DNA from: Sphingopyxis sp. MSC1_008
Lineage (GTDB): Bacteria; Pseudomonadota; Alphaproteobacteria; Sphingomonadales; Sphingomonadaceae
Reading direction: 5' to 3'
Assembly (NCBI RefSeq): GCF_023197165.1
Contig: NZ_JALPRD010000001.1
Span: forward strand, 62,001-126,000
DNA: 64,000 bases
Below are positions 49,557 through 57,682 of the stretch, piece by piece. Position 1 is the first letter of the stretch, and each line of letters opens with the position of its first letter. The position numbers and the translations under genes were made by a program. Below the pieces are notes generated by a model. That model did no database searches and was not told the DNA's origin. It was given only the letters and a program-made list of their open reading frames with translations.

Positions 49557-51182
49557 ATGACCGAAAGTGCCGCCGCCGGACCCGGCGCCGTTTACGAACC
49601 GAGCGCGAAGGATATTCGCATGGTCATCGCCGCATCGTCGGCGGGCACGGTGTTCGAATGGTATGATTTCTTCATCTACGGCACGCTTGCGGCGATCATC
49701 GGCAAGGCTTTCTTTCCCAGCGACAATGCGACGCTCGAAACCTTGCTCGTCTGGGCGGGGTTCGCGGTCGGCTTCGGTTTCCGGCCCTTGGGCGCCGTCC
49801 TCTTCGGTTTCCTTGGCGACCGGCTGGGGCGCAAATATACCTTCCTCGTCACCGTCACCCTGATGGGCATCGCGACCGCGGGCGTCGGCATGATCCCTTC
49901 GGCCGCCACGATCGGCATCGCGGCGCCGATCATTGTCATCCTGCTCCGCGTGCTGCAAGGGCTCGCGCTCGGCGGCGAATATGGCGGCGCAGCAGTCTAT
50001 GTCGCCGAACATTCGCCGCCCGGAAAGCGCGGCTATTATACCAGCTTCATCCAGGCGAGCGTCGTCGGCGGCTTCGTATTGAGCCTGATCGTCGTGCTCG
50101 GCTGCAAGGCGCTGATGCCCGACACGGTCTGGGAAAGCTGGGGTTGGCGCGTGCCCTTCCTGCTCTCGATCATACTGCTCGTCATTTCGCTCTGGATGCG
50201 CCTCAAACTGTCCGAAAGCCCGGTGTTCCAGGCGATGAAGCAGGAGGGTGAGCTTGCGAAAAATCCGCTGAAGGAAAGCTTCACCTACCCCGGCAACCCG
50301 CGCCGCATCTTCATCGCCTTGTTCGGCATCGCTGCCGGCCTCACCGTCATCTGGTACACCGCGATGTTCTCCGGCCTCTCGTTCCTCAAAGGGCCGATGA
50401 AGGTCGAGGATACCGCCGCCGAAATCATCGTCGGCTGCGCCGCGGCGGTCGGCATGGGCTTCTTCATCTGGGCGGGGCGGATGTCCGACCGCATCGGGCG
50501 CAAGAAACCGATCGTCTGGGGCTATGCCGCGACGCTGGTGCTGCTGTTCCCGCTCTTCTGGTGGATGGGCAGCGTCGCCAACCCCGCGCTCTCCGCCGCC
50601 GCCGAACGTGCGCCGGTGACCGTCACCGGCTCGCAGTGCAGCTTCGACCCCTTCGCGCAGAAGCAGGAAACGGTATGCGGCCGCACGCTCGGCGAGCTGA
50701 CGAAACTCGGCGTCCCCTACACCGTCGCGCAGACCGACAGCGGTTTTGACAGCGTCAAGATCCGCATCGGCTATCGCGAGGTCGCGAGCGAGGATCCCGC
50801 GCTGCTCCAGCCCGCGCTCGAAGCGATGGGCTATGATTTCGCCAAGCAGATCCCGAGTGCGGCCAGCATCGCCGTCATCTTCCTCGCCTTGCTCGGTCTC
50901 AGCGCGTTGTCGGGCTTCACCTATGGCCCCGTCGCGGCGCTGCTCTCCGAAATGTTCCCGCCGCACGTCCGCTATTCGTCGCTGTCGATCCCATACCATC
51001 TCGGCACCGGATATTTCGGCGGCTTCCTGCCGCTGATCGCGAGCTTCATCATCGCGAAGACCGGCAATGCCTATTCGGGCCTGTGGTACACCTGGGGCGT
51101 CGTGCTCGTCGCTTTCCTCGTCACCGCCTTCATGCTCAAGGACCCGGTCGAAGGGCAGTGGGACAAGCCGGCGCCCCGCTGA
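49557..51182 (+). CDS. MFS transporter, metabolite:H+ symporter (MHS) family
   Basis: 541 residues from ATG 49557. Twelve helices, ProP/KgtP-like. Signatures: SSAGTVFEWYDFFIYGTL at the first helix, GDRLGRKYTF in loop 2-3 and GGEYGGAAVYVAEHSPPGKRGYYTS. Helices 8-9 are separated by an unusually long extracytoplasmic loop of about 100 residues (from AAERAPVTV to AKQIPSA) with two Cys (SQCSFDPF, TVCGRT), seen in one MHS subgroup. Substrate unassigned; family members carry organic acids, proline or betaine. Divergent from the cyclase gene. Confidence 0.9.
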   Translation: MTESAAAGPGAVYEPSAKDIRMVIAASSAGTVFEWYDFFIYGTLAAIIGKAFFPSDNATLETLLVWAGFAVGFGFRPLGAVLFGFLGDRLGRKYTFLVTVTLMGIATAGVGMIPSAATIGIAAPIIVILLRVLQGLALGGEYGGAAVYVAEHSPPGKRGYYTSFIQASVVGGFVLSLIVVLGCKALMPDTVWESWGWRVPFLLSIILLVISLWMRLKLSESPVFQAMKQEGELAKNPLKESFTYPGNPRRIFIALFGIAAGLTVIWYTAMFSGLSFLKGPMKVEDTAAEIIVGCAAAVGMGFFIWAGRMSDRIGRKKPIVWGYAATLVLLFPLFWWMGSVANPALSAAAERAPVTVTGSQCSFDPFAQKQETVCGRTLGELTKLGVPYTVAQTDSGFDSVKIRIGYREVASEDPALLQPALEAMGYDFAKQIPSAASIAVIFLALLGLSALSGFTYGPVAALLSEMFPPHVRYSSLSIPYHLGTGYFGGFLPLIASFIIAKTGNAYSGLWYTWGVVLVAFLVTAFMLKDPVEGQWDKPAPR

Positions 51183-51225
51183 TCACCCCATTGGCGGAGC
51201 GAACGAAGCTGTATAGGGGCAGGGC

Positions 51226-52272
51226 ATGATCGAAGTCCCGTCGCCGCTCCGCCTCCGTCTCGACAGCCAAGCGCTCGTCGCCAATTGGCGCTGGCTGGCC
51301 AGCCAGAGCGGCGCGGCGTGCGGCGCCGCGATCAAGGCCGACGGCTACGGCCTTGGCGCGCGCAGCGTCATGCGGCACCTCGCCGCTGCCGGATGCCGCG
51401 ACTTTTTCGTCGCGACCTGGGCCGAGGCGGCGGCGCTGATGCCCTTGCCCGAAGGCGTATCGCTATCGGTCCTGCACGGCGTCGGGACGAGCGATATGGT
51501 TGCGGCGCGCACCCTTCCGGTACGGCCCGTGCTGAACAGCGTCGAACAGGTCGCGCGCTGGCGCGAAGCGGGCGAGGGGCGGCCGTGCGACGTGATGGTC
51601 GATACCGGGATGAACCGCCTCGGCCTGCGCGTCGACGAAGCCTTGGGCGGCGCACTCGACGGGCTTTCCATCGAAACGCTGCTCAGCCATCTGGCGTCGG
51701 CCGACGAGGACAGCGACCAGAACGCGCAGCAGCTCGCGGCATTTCAGGCGCTCCGGCAGGCCATTCCCGCGCGACGATACAGCCTCGCCAACAGTGCCGG
51801 CATCTGCCTCGGCGCCGATTACGCCTTCGACCTGACGCGCCCCGGCATTGCACTCTATGGCGGAACACCGCGCAGCGAAGCGCAGGGTCATATTCGCCAG
51901 GTCGTTTATCCCGAGACGCGCGTGCTGCAGATGCGCACGGTGCGCGAGGGTGAGACGGTCGGTTATGGCGCGACCTGGACCGCACAGCGCGATAGCCGGA
52001 TCGCGGTCGCCAATATGGGCTACGCCGATGGCTATCTGCGCTGCCATGCCGGAACGGGCGGCGGCGCGACATGGCGGGCCCATGCGCTGCCGCTGATCGG
52101 CCGCATCTCGATGGACCTCATCGCCTTCGATGCGAGCGACGCCGGCGCGGTCGGCGAGGGCGACTGGCTTGCGCTCGACTATGACTTGCCCTCGGCCGCT
52201 GCGCGCAGTGGATTGTCGCAATATGAGTTGCTGACGGGGCTGGGCGCCCGGTTCGAACGGGTGTGGAGCTAG
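51226..52272 (+). CDS. alr: Alanine racemase
   Basis: PLP enzyme making D-alanine for peptidoglycan. 348 residues. PLP lysine is Lys37 in AIKADGYGLGA; the catalytic tyrosine on the other side is Tyr247 in ETVGYGATW. VDTGMNRLG and GRISMDL are conserved. It is slightly short at both ends compared with the 360-residue norm but all active-site motifs are intact. Its TAG stop interlocks with that of the convergent hydroxylase gene in a CTAG. Confidence 0.95.
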   Translation: MIEVPSPLRLRLDSQALVANWRWLASQSGAACGAAIKADGYGLGARSVMRHLAAAGCRDFFVATWAEAAALMPLPEGVSLSVLHGVGTSDMVAARTLPVRPVLNSVEQVARWREAGEGRPCDVMVDTGMNRLGLRVDEALGGALDGLSIETLLSHLASADEDSDQNAQQLAAFQALRQAIPARRYSLANSAGICLGADYAFDLTRPGIALYGGTPRSEAQGHIRQVVYPETRVLQMRTVREGETVGYGATWTAQRDSRIAVANMGYADGYLRCHAGTGGGATWRAHALPLIGRISMDLIAFDASDAGAVGEGDWLALDYDLPSAAARSGLSQYELLTGLGARFERVWS

Positions 52273-53276
52273 CTCGCTCGGACGTAGGGCGAAGGTGTCC
52301 GCAGGCCCCAAGGGTCGAAGCTTTTCTCCCTGATCCAGCGGGTACAGACCCATTTTTGGCCACGTTGCACCGGCTGGCCCGCATGGCGGCTGCGTTCGTC
52401 GATGCGGCCATCAAGCCGCGTGTTGACGAATGAAATGGCGTCGCCTTCGCGACCTTTGATCGCAAGATCTGCGGCAGGAAAGCTGGTTTCGCCGCCGACA
52501 TAATCCTCATTGAGATAGACGATGACCGTTTTGCTGCGCTGGTTGGGTTCCCCGGGAAGGCCGTCGTGGTGCTCGCGATATTGCTGACCGGGCTCGTAGC
52601 GCAAAATGACCAGCGGCTCCCCTTGATCGATGCTGGTCTGCGTTGCGGCGGCAATCCGCAGGTTCAGGGCATGAACCACCAGATCTTGCTGGATCGGTCC
52701 GAGCACCGCCCCGAAGGATGTGCGAATGGGGTGCTGCATCGATTTCCCGCTTTTTGAATCGACAATGATCGAGGGCGTCAGCAGCGGGTCGGCGAGCGCC
52801 ACGACGTGCGTGCATTCCGCCGCCGTGAACAAGCCTCGCAAAACACCCACCTGGGGATGGAGCGATAGCGCTTCGGTTTCGGGCAGTTGGCGGGGGGAGC
52901 CTTCCTTATCGAGCGCCATGGAATCGAGGAGCGCTACCTGCCGGGCCGCCGCGCCGTCATTTTCGGCAGCGATCCGCAGAAGCCGCACGGCATCCTGCCA
53001 GTCAGGTGCCGATCCACCCGCGCCCAGCGCCACAAAAACGGCATGCGTGATGGCCGCGCCGCTATGGCCTGCGTCCGCCGCCAATCCGAAGAGGCGCCGT
53101 GCAGCGGCAAAATTCCGGCCCACGGGTTCGCCATAGACGTGCCACAGCCCGAGCAGATGAAGGGCATCGGCATCGCCATTTCTTGCCGCCGTCGCGGCAA
53201 GCTGCACCGCGTCGTCGACCGCGCCGGCGTTCAGCAACGCTTCGGCACGTACGGTCAGGGATTGGGAATCGGCCAC
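52269..53276 (-). CDS. Sel1-like repeat plus prolyl-4-hydroxylase-type Fe(II)/2OG dioxygenase
   Basis: 335 residues from a GTG at 53276. N-terminal residues 10-110 form Sel1/TPR-like repeats (ALHLLGLWHVYGEPVGRNFA, AARRLFGLAADAGHSGA). The C-terminal P4Hc domain has metal ligands His236-x-Asp238 (REHHDG) and His298 (RSRHAGQPV), and 2-oxoglutarate Lys308 (RGQKWVCTRW). Predicted to hydroxylate a protein or small molecule. It lies behind a TonB-receptor gene on the same strand but after a strong terminator, so it probably has its own promoter. Substrate not inferable from sequence. Confidence 0.87.
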   Translation of the reverse strand: MADSQSLTVRAEALLNAGAVDDAVQLAATAARNGDADALHLLGLWHVYGEPVGRNFAAARRLFGLAADAGHSGAAITHAVFVALGAGGSAPDWQDAVRLLRIAAENDGAAARQVALLDSMALDKEGSPRQLPETEALSLHPQVGVLRGLFTAAECTHVVALADPLLTPSIIVDSKSGKSMQHPIRTSFGAVLGPIQQDLVVHALNLRIAAATQTSIDQGEPLVILRYEPGQQYREHHDGLPGEPNQRSKTVIVYLNEDYVGGETSFPAADLAIKGREGDAISFVNTRLDGRIDERSRHAGQPVQRGQKWVCTRWIREKSFDPWGLRTPSPYVRAS

Positions 53277-53310
53277 GTCGTCAAGCCTATCTCAGCAAGA
53301 TGCCAGAGGC

Positions 53311-53346
53311 AAAAAAAAGGGATGGAGGTCGATTGACCTCCATCCC
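53311..53346 (-). terminator. Rho-independent terminator of the second TonB receptor gene
   Basis: A perfect 12-bp stem (GGGATGGAGGTC at 53319-53330 with its complement at 53335-53346, loop GATT). On the minus strand the hairpin is followed by eight T residues, an ideal terminator 22 nt after the receptor stop. Confidence 0.92.
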
Positions 53347-53368
53347 CGAACTTTGAGAAGAATTCCGA

Positions 53369-56300
53369 TCAGAAGCGAGCGCGGAAGCCTGTGAAGTAGG
53401 TACGACCCATCACGCGATAGATCGCACTGCCTGCACCAGTCGCCGTCGAACCGAGCGGCGGCTTCTTGTTGGTTACGTTATCGATACCGGCAAACCACTC
53501 GAGCCCCTTGGTTCCCGATCCGTCGTCGCCGATCAGGAACGATCCGCGGACATTGTGATACAGTACCGACGGGTACTTCTTGATGTCGACAACGTCGGCG
53601 TTCTGAGCCGGACGACCCTGCAGGCTGTACAGGTTTTCATAGGTCGTCGTCAGCATCGGGCCGATATACTGCGCCCCGTAACCGAGCTTGTAACGCTTGT
53701 TGATCGTGAAATCGACGTTGAAGACGACTTCATCTTTCGGATCCCCCAGCTCGCTGAGGATACGGTTTTCGAAGTTCGGCTGCGTCGGGTCCAGATAGTT
53801 GCTGTTCTTCAGCTGGTGCGTGTAATAGACGCGCGAGCTTACATTGACATTGTCCGAAACCGCACGCGCGTAAGTCGCCTGGAAGTCGATGCCGCGGCGC
53901 TTCAGCGAAGCGAAGTTCAGCGGCGTCTGAACGAGGCTGCCTTCTAGCACCTGCCCCGGCGCTTCGCCCTGAGGACCGCCACCGGCACCTGCGCGCTCGA
54001 AGAGATCGCAGAACTGGTTGTCTTGGGTCGGAAGGTCGTAGCAGCTCTGAACGATCAGCAGCGCCGTCGGCGAGCTGATCACGCTCTTCACCTTGATGTC
54101 ATAATAGTCGACGGTGAAGGCGAAGCCCGGAAGGAAGCGCGGCTGAATAACAGCGCCGATCGTCAGCGAGTTCGACGATTCCGACTTCAGGTTGGGGTTG
54201 CTACCGCTCCGGATTTCCAGCGGCGTGGTCGGGCTCGTTGCCGCCTGGAAGTCGGGATCGTTCAGGATCGCACCCAGAGCAGCCGCACAGTTGGCCGCAC
54301 GGAACTCCGTGCCGGTGTTGATCCGGCTCGAGTTGCACGGATCCGCATAGGTCGGCGCGAAGTTCTGGCCGAGCGGCGAAGCCGTATCGGTGTAGTTCGG
54401 TGCGCGCACCGACCGACCATAGTTCGCACGGAAGCGAATGTCCTGAATCGGTGCCCAGTCGACGCCTGCGTTCCATGCCCAAACCGTACCGGTCGAGCCA
54501 TATGCCTTGTTATAGTGCGACGCACGAACGGCGCCGCTGAGGCTCAGGTCATGGAAGAACGGCACGTCCTTGAGCAGCGGCAGGTTCAATTCGCCGAAGC
54601 CTTCCATGACTTCGAGGGCCGGCGGATTAAAGGTCTGGAGCGCGTTCAGGAAGGTCAGGCCCGAATTGACGATGTCATCCGCCTTGAAATAGGCGTCCTC
54701 ACGCCGCCATTCGCCACCAACCACGACGCTGACAGGGCCGCCGGGCAGGTTGAAGAACGAACTGGTGTCGCCCGAAACGAACGCGGTGACATCCCACTGG
54801 CTGAGATGACCGGCGCTGCCCGAATCCGTGACGATATAGTCACGGGCAGCGCTGTTGTCCTTGCCGCCGAACGGGTTGTAGGGCACGCAGGCCGCGATAT
54901 CGGCGGCCAACGAGTTTTCTGCAGGGCTGCCGTCAATGCCGGCGACATCCGCAGCGACGCGGGCCGCAGCGGGATCGAACTTCGCCCGGCACTGGATGCC
55001 TGCACCGGGGTTGGCCGGATCGATACCGGCGTCAAATGCCAGCATCAGGCGCTGGATATTGACGTTGCCGAGGATCGTGATGTCTTCCTTGGTGCGGCCA
55101 TAGTTGGCGGACACTTCGTACGACCAATTGTCGCTGATGTCGCCACGCACGCCAGCTACGACGCGGAAGGTTTCACGAACCGCGTCTTCGTCGCGAATAC
55201 CCAGATCGGTGAGGTTGCGCGCAAGCGTGAAGCGGTAGGTGCCATCATTGATCGCCGCGATGTTCGCCGCGCTCAGTGCCGCCCCGCCGGTCAGACCGGT
55301 GTTGCTGCCCGAGGCGAGGATCGCGTTGGCAATCGTGGTGCGCTGCGCAGGAGTCAGGAACGGGTTATCGAGACGGTAGTTGGCGCGGTTGTCCGCGAAC
55401 GTCTGGTTGAAGCCCTGGTTGAATGCGGGGCCAGAGTTCGAACCTTGCGTATGTGCACGGGCATATTTTGCATCGACAAAGAACTCGGCTGCATCGCTGA
55501 GTTCATACCGGCCAATCAAATTCACGACATAGCGTTCGTTGAACGGCATCACGGACAGCAGGCGATCTTCGCGGTTGCTGTCGCCATTGCCGCCGATGAA
55601 CTGGCCGAGCGGACCAGTGCTGGTGCGGGTGCCGGTCTGCAGACCGAGGTTGCCCCCGGCGTCGAAGATCAGGTTGCAGTTATAATTTGTGCGTGCGCCA
55701 TTGCCGGCAGGGATGCCCGTTCCGCACGGTGCCGCAGCGTTGCGGGTCTGGACGATCGGGATCAAGCCAAAGCGCGCGATGCTCGACGAGCGGATGTTGC
55801 GCGTGAAAACCGTATCGGGAATGCCGTCGCTGCTCGGCGAGCCATCGGCGTCAAACGTGGCAAAGCCGTTGTTCTCACGCAACCAGGGGATTTCCGAACC
55901 GAATACGCGCTTCTGCTTCGAATATTCGCCGGCAACCATGATGTTGCCGCGGCCATCGGCAAAATTGTGGCCGACGATGCCTGCAAGATACTGGTTTCCG
56001 CCACCGCCGAATTCGGGAATTCCCATCCCGCCGCGAACCTGGATACCGTCGAAGTCCTTCTTCATGATGAAGTTGACGACGCCTGCGATAGCGTCCGAGC
56101 CGTAGACTGCCGAGTTGCCGCCGGTAACGATGTCAACGCGCTCGATCATGTCGGTCGGTATCGTGTTGATGTCGACCGATGCCGCACCAAGCTGGAGATC
56201 CGAAGGAACATGACGGCGGCCGTCGACCAGCACCAGGGTACGCGCGACGCCGAGGCCGCGAAGATCGAGCAGGTTCAGACCGGCGATGCCGATCCCGAGA

Positions 56301-56590
56301 CCCGGGTTCTGCTGCGCAAAGGTGCTCCGCAGCTGGGGCATATTGTTCAGCGTCTCACCGACGTTGATGCTGGACTGCTCGAAAAGCGAGTCACCGGAAA
56401 CCGAAGCGATCGGAATCGTCGATTCAAGATCGGGACGGCGAATGCGCGAGCCGGTGACGATGATCGTACCTTCGTCCGCTGCTTCCGCCGTATCGTCTGC
56501 AGGAGCGACCTCCTGAGCCATCGCGGGCATTGCGCTGAACAAAGCAAGAGTCAGAGCGGAGCCCTGAACTAGCAGGCTAGTCTTCTTCAT
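53369..56590 (-). CDS. TonB-dependent receptor (large, second copy)
   Basis: 1073 residues. Signal peptide (MKKTSLLVQGSALTLALFSA, cleavage near AMAQEVA), acidic linker, TonB-box-like GTIIVTGSRI, plug domain with LNNMPQLRST, LDLRGLGVARTLVLVDGRR and NSAVYGSDAIAGVVNF, then a large barrel ending GFRARF. Several loop Cys pairs (for example AAPCGTGIP..YNCNLIF). The VTGSRIRR plug type is common in sphingomonad receptors of unknown ligand. No transporter or enzyme for a specific nutrient is adjacent; only the 2OG-oxygenase gene lies downstream. GGGGAAAA precedes the ATG. Confidence 0.92.
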   Translation of the reverse strand: MKKTSLLVQGSALTLALFSAMPAMAQEVAPADDTAEAADEGTIIVTGSRIRRPDLESTIPIASVSGDSLFEQSSINVGETLNNMPQLRSTFAQQNPGLGIGIAGLNLLDLRGLGVARTLVLVDGRRHVPSDLQLGAASVDINTIPTDMIERVDIVTGGNSAVYGSDAIAGVVNFIMKKDFDGIQVRGGMGIPEFGGGGNQYLAGIVGHNFADGRGNIMVAGEYSKQKRVFGSEIPWLRENNGFATFDADGSPSSDGIPDTVFTRNIRSSSIARFGLIPIVQTRNAAAPCGTGIPAGNGARTNYNCNLIFDAGGNLGLQTGTRTSTGPLGQFIGGNGDSNREDRLLSVMPFNERYVVNLIGRYELSDAAEFFVDAKYARAHTQGSNSGPAFNQGFNQTFADNRANYRLDNPFLTPAQRTTIANAILASGSNTGLTGGAALSAANIAAINDGTYRFTLARNLTDLGIRDEDAVRETFRVVAGVRGDISDNWSYEVSANYGRTKEDITILGNVNIQRLMLAFDAGIDPANPGAGIQCRAKFDPAAARVAADVAGIDGSPAENSLAADIAACVPYNPFGGKDNSAARDYIVTDSGSAGHLSQWDVTAFVSGDTSSFFNLPGGPVSVVVGGEWRREDAYFKADDIVNSGLTFLNALQTFNPPALEVMEGFGELNLPLLKDVPFFHDLSLSGAVRASHYNKAYGSTGTVWAWNAGVDWAPIQDIRFRANYGRSVRAPNYTDTASPLGQNFAPTYADPCNSSRINTGTEFRAANCAAALGAILNDPDFQAATSPTTPLEIRSGSNPNLKSESSNSLTIGAVIQPRFLPGFAFTVDYYDIKVKSVISSPTALLIVQSCYDLPTQDNQFCDLFERAGAGGGPQGEAPGQVLEGSLVQTPLNFASLKRRGIDFQATYARAVSDNVNVSSRVYYTHQLKNSNYLDPTQPNFENRILSELGDPKDEVVFNVDFTINKRYKLGYGAQYIGPMLTTTYENLYSLQGRPAQNADVVDIKKYPSVLYHNVRGSFLIGDDGSGTKGLEWFAGIDNVTNKKPPLGSTATGAGSAIYRVMGRTYFTGFRARF

Positions 56591-57093
56591 AGTGATTTTC
56601 CCCGGTTACCGTTCAAAAAGTGGGAGGTGAACGGATTGTGGTCTAGAAAGACCGAAATTTTCGGGGGGCACAAGCTTTTGATGAAGTTTTTCTGACAGTC
56701 AGCCGACTCCGCTGCGTTGCTGTGGCTTTTTCGCAACAGGTCGGTGCCGGATGCAGCCTCGCCGTTTGAAATCAAAGTGCCATTCCGTGAAATGAACGAC
56801 CATCCGGCTCTCTTCATGGCACAAAAAATGCCGTAAAAATGATTACCTTTGAAACGAAATTGCGTGAGCGAACTTGGCGGCTTGCGGAACCCCTCCGTGC
56901 CCCGAATGCGCCTGCACGAGCCTCGTCGAAAGAGGCTCGGGCTGCTCGGCTGCCGCGAATCATCTCCGGCACGCGAGCGGCCGCGAATCCGCGCATGTTG
57001 CGATGCATCATTATTTGATGCTAATGCGGGCGCTTCGAATGTCCGGGTGGCGCGATCGCCATGGCCCGGGCATTGCTAGGAGCGCGGGTCAAG
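56591..57093. other. 503-bp intergenic region between the TonB receptor and phaR
   Basis: The divergent gap holds the promoters of both genes. It is AT-richer than its surroundings between about 56590 and 56870, has an 8-bp hairpin CGAGCCTC/GAGGCTCG (56917-56939, loop GTCGAAA, no T run), and a TAGGAG hexamer at 57077 near the phaR start. No convincing ORF, tRNA or recognised riboswitch found. Confidence 0.6.
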
Positions 57094-57639
57094 ATGGCGA
57101 AGTCCAGGGCGGGGGCGACGGAAGATGACGTCGTCACGATCAAGAAATACGCCAACCGGCGGCTCTACGACACCGAGCGCAGCTGCTACATCACGCTCGA
57201 GGACCTGGGCACGATGGTCCGCGACGGCCGCGATTTCCGCGTCGTCGACGCCAAGAGCGGCGACGACATCACGCACAATGTCCTGACGCAAATCATCATG
57301 GACGAGGAAACGCGCGGCGAAACGCTGCTGCCGGTCAATTTCCTGCGCCACCTGATCGGCATGTACGGCGACAAGATGCAGTCGATGGTGCCGCAATATC
57401 TCGAAGCCTCGATGACTGCGTTCCGCAAGAACCAGCAGGACGTCCGCTCGGCGCTCGAAGGCGCCTTGGGATCGAACCCGCTCGCGGAATTGACGCGCCG
57501 CAATATGGAGATGTTCCAGCAGGCGGCGGGGGCATTCATCCCAGGCGCCAGCGGCGGCAGCAAGGCCAAGGATGCCGAGATCGCCGCGCTCAAGGCCGAA
57601 GTCGCCGAACTCAAGGCTGCACTCGCCAAGAAGCATTAA
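57094..57639 (+). CDS. phaR: Polyhydroxyalkanoate synthesis regulator PhaR
   Basis: 181 residues from ATG 57094. PHB_acc_N domain: VTIKKYANRRLYDTERSCYITLEDL (about 14-40) is diagnostic, followed by GRDFRVVDAKSGDDITHNVL and ETLLPVNFLRHLIGMYG. C-terminal Ala/Lys coiled coil (DAEIAALKAEVAELKAAL). PhaR binds DNA and PHB granules and represses phasin and its own genes in related bacteria. No phaC/phaB gene is adjacent here. proS follows 43 nt downstream. Confidence 0.95.
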   Translation: MAKSRAGATEDDVVTIKKYANRRLYDTERSCYITLEDLGTMVRDGRDFRVVDAKSGDDITHNVLTQIIMDEETRGETLLPVNFLRHLIGMYGDKMQSMVPQYLEASMTAFRKNQQDVRSALEGALGSNPLAELTRRNMEMFQQAAGAFIPGASGGSKAKDAEIAALKAEVAELKAALAKKH

Positions 57640-57682
57640 TCGGGCCGCCACGGCGCCCCAACTACGGAAAATACGGAATATC

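Noticed and set aside
49443..50999. Upstream in-frame extension that would make the cyclase a 773-residue fusion
   Set aside because: The added part lies antisense to the MHS transporter and is Arg/Asp/Glu-rich; MQFIDLSIPI at 49442 is the normal family start.
54023..56572. 849-codon plus-strand frame opposite the second TonB receptor
   Set aside because: Low-complexity Arg/Ala/Val/Asp-rich sequence with no recognisable domain, mirroring the receptor gene.
56917..56939. CGAGCCTC/GAGGCTCG hairpin in the phaR upstream region as a small RNA terminator
   Set aside because: No T run follows and no upstream promoter or conserved RNA could be identified.
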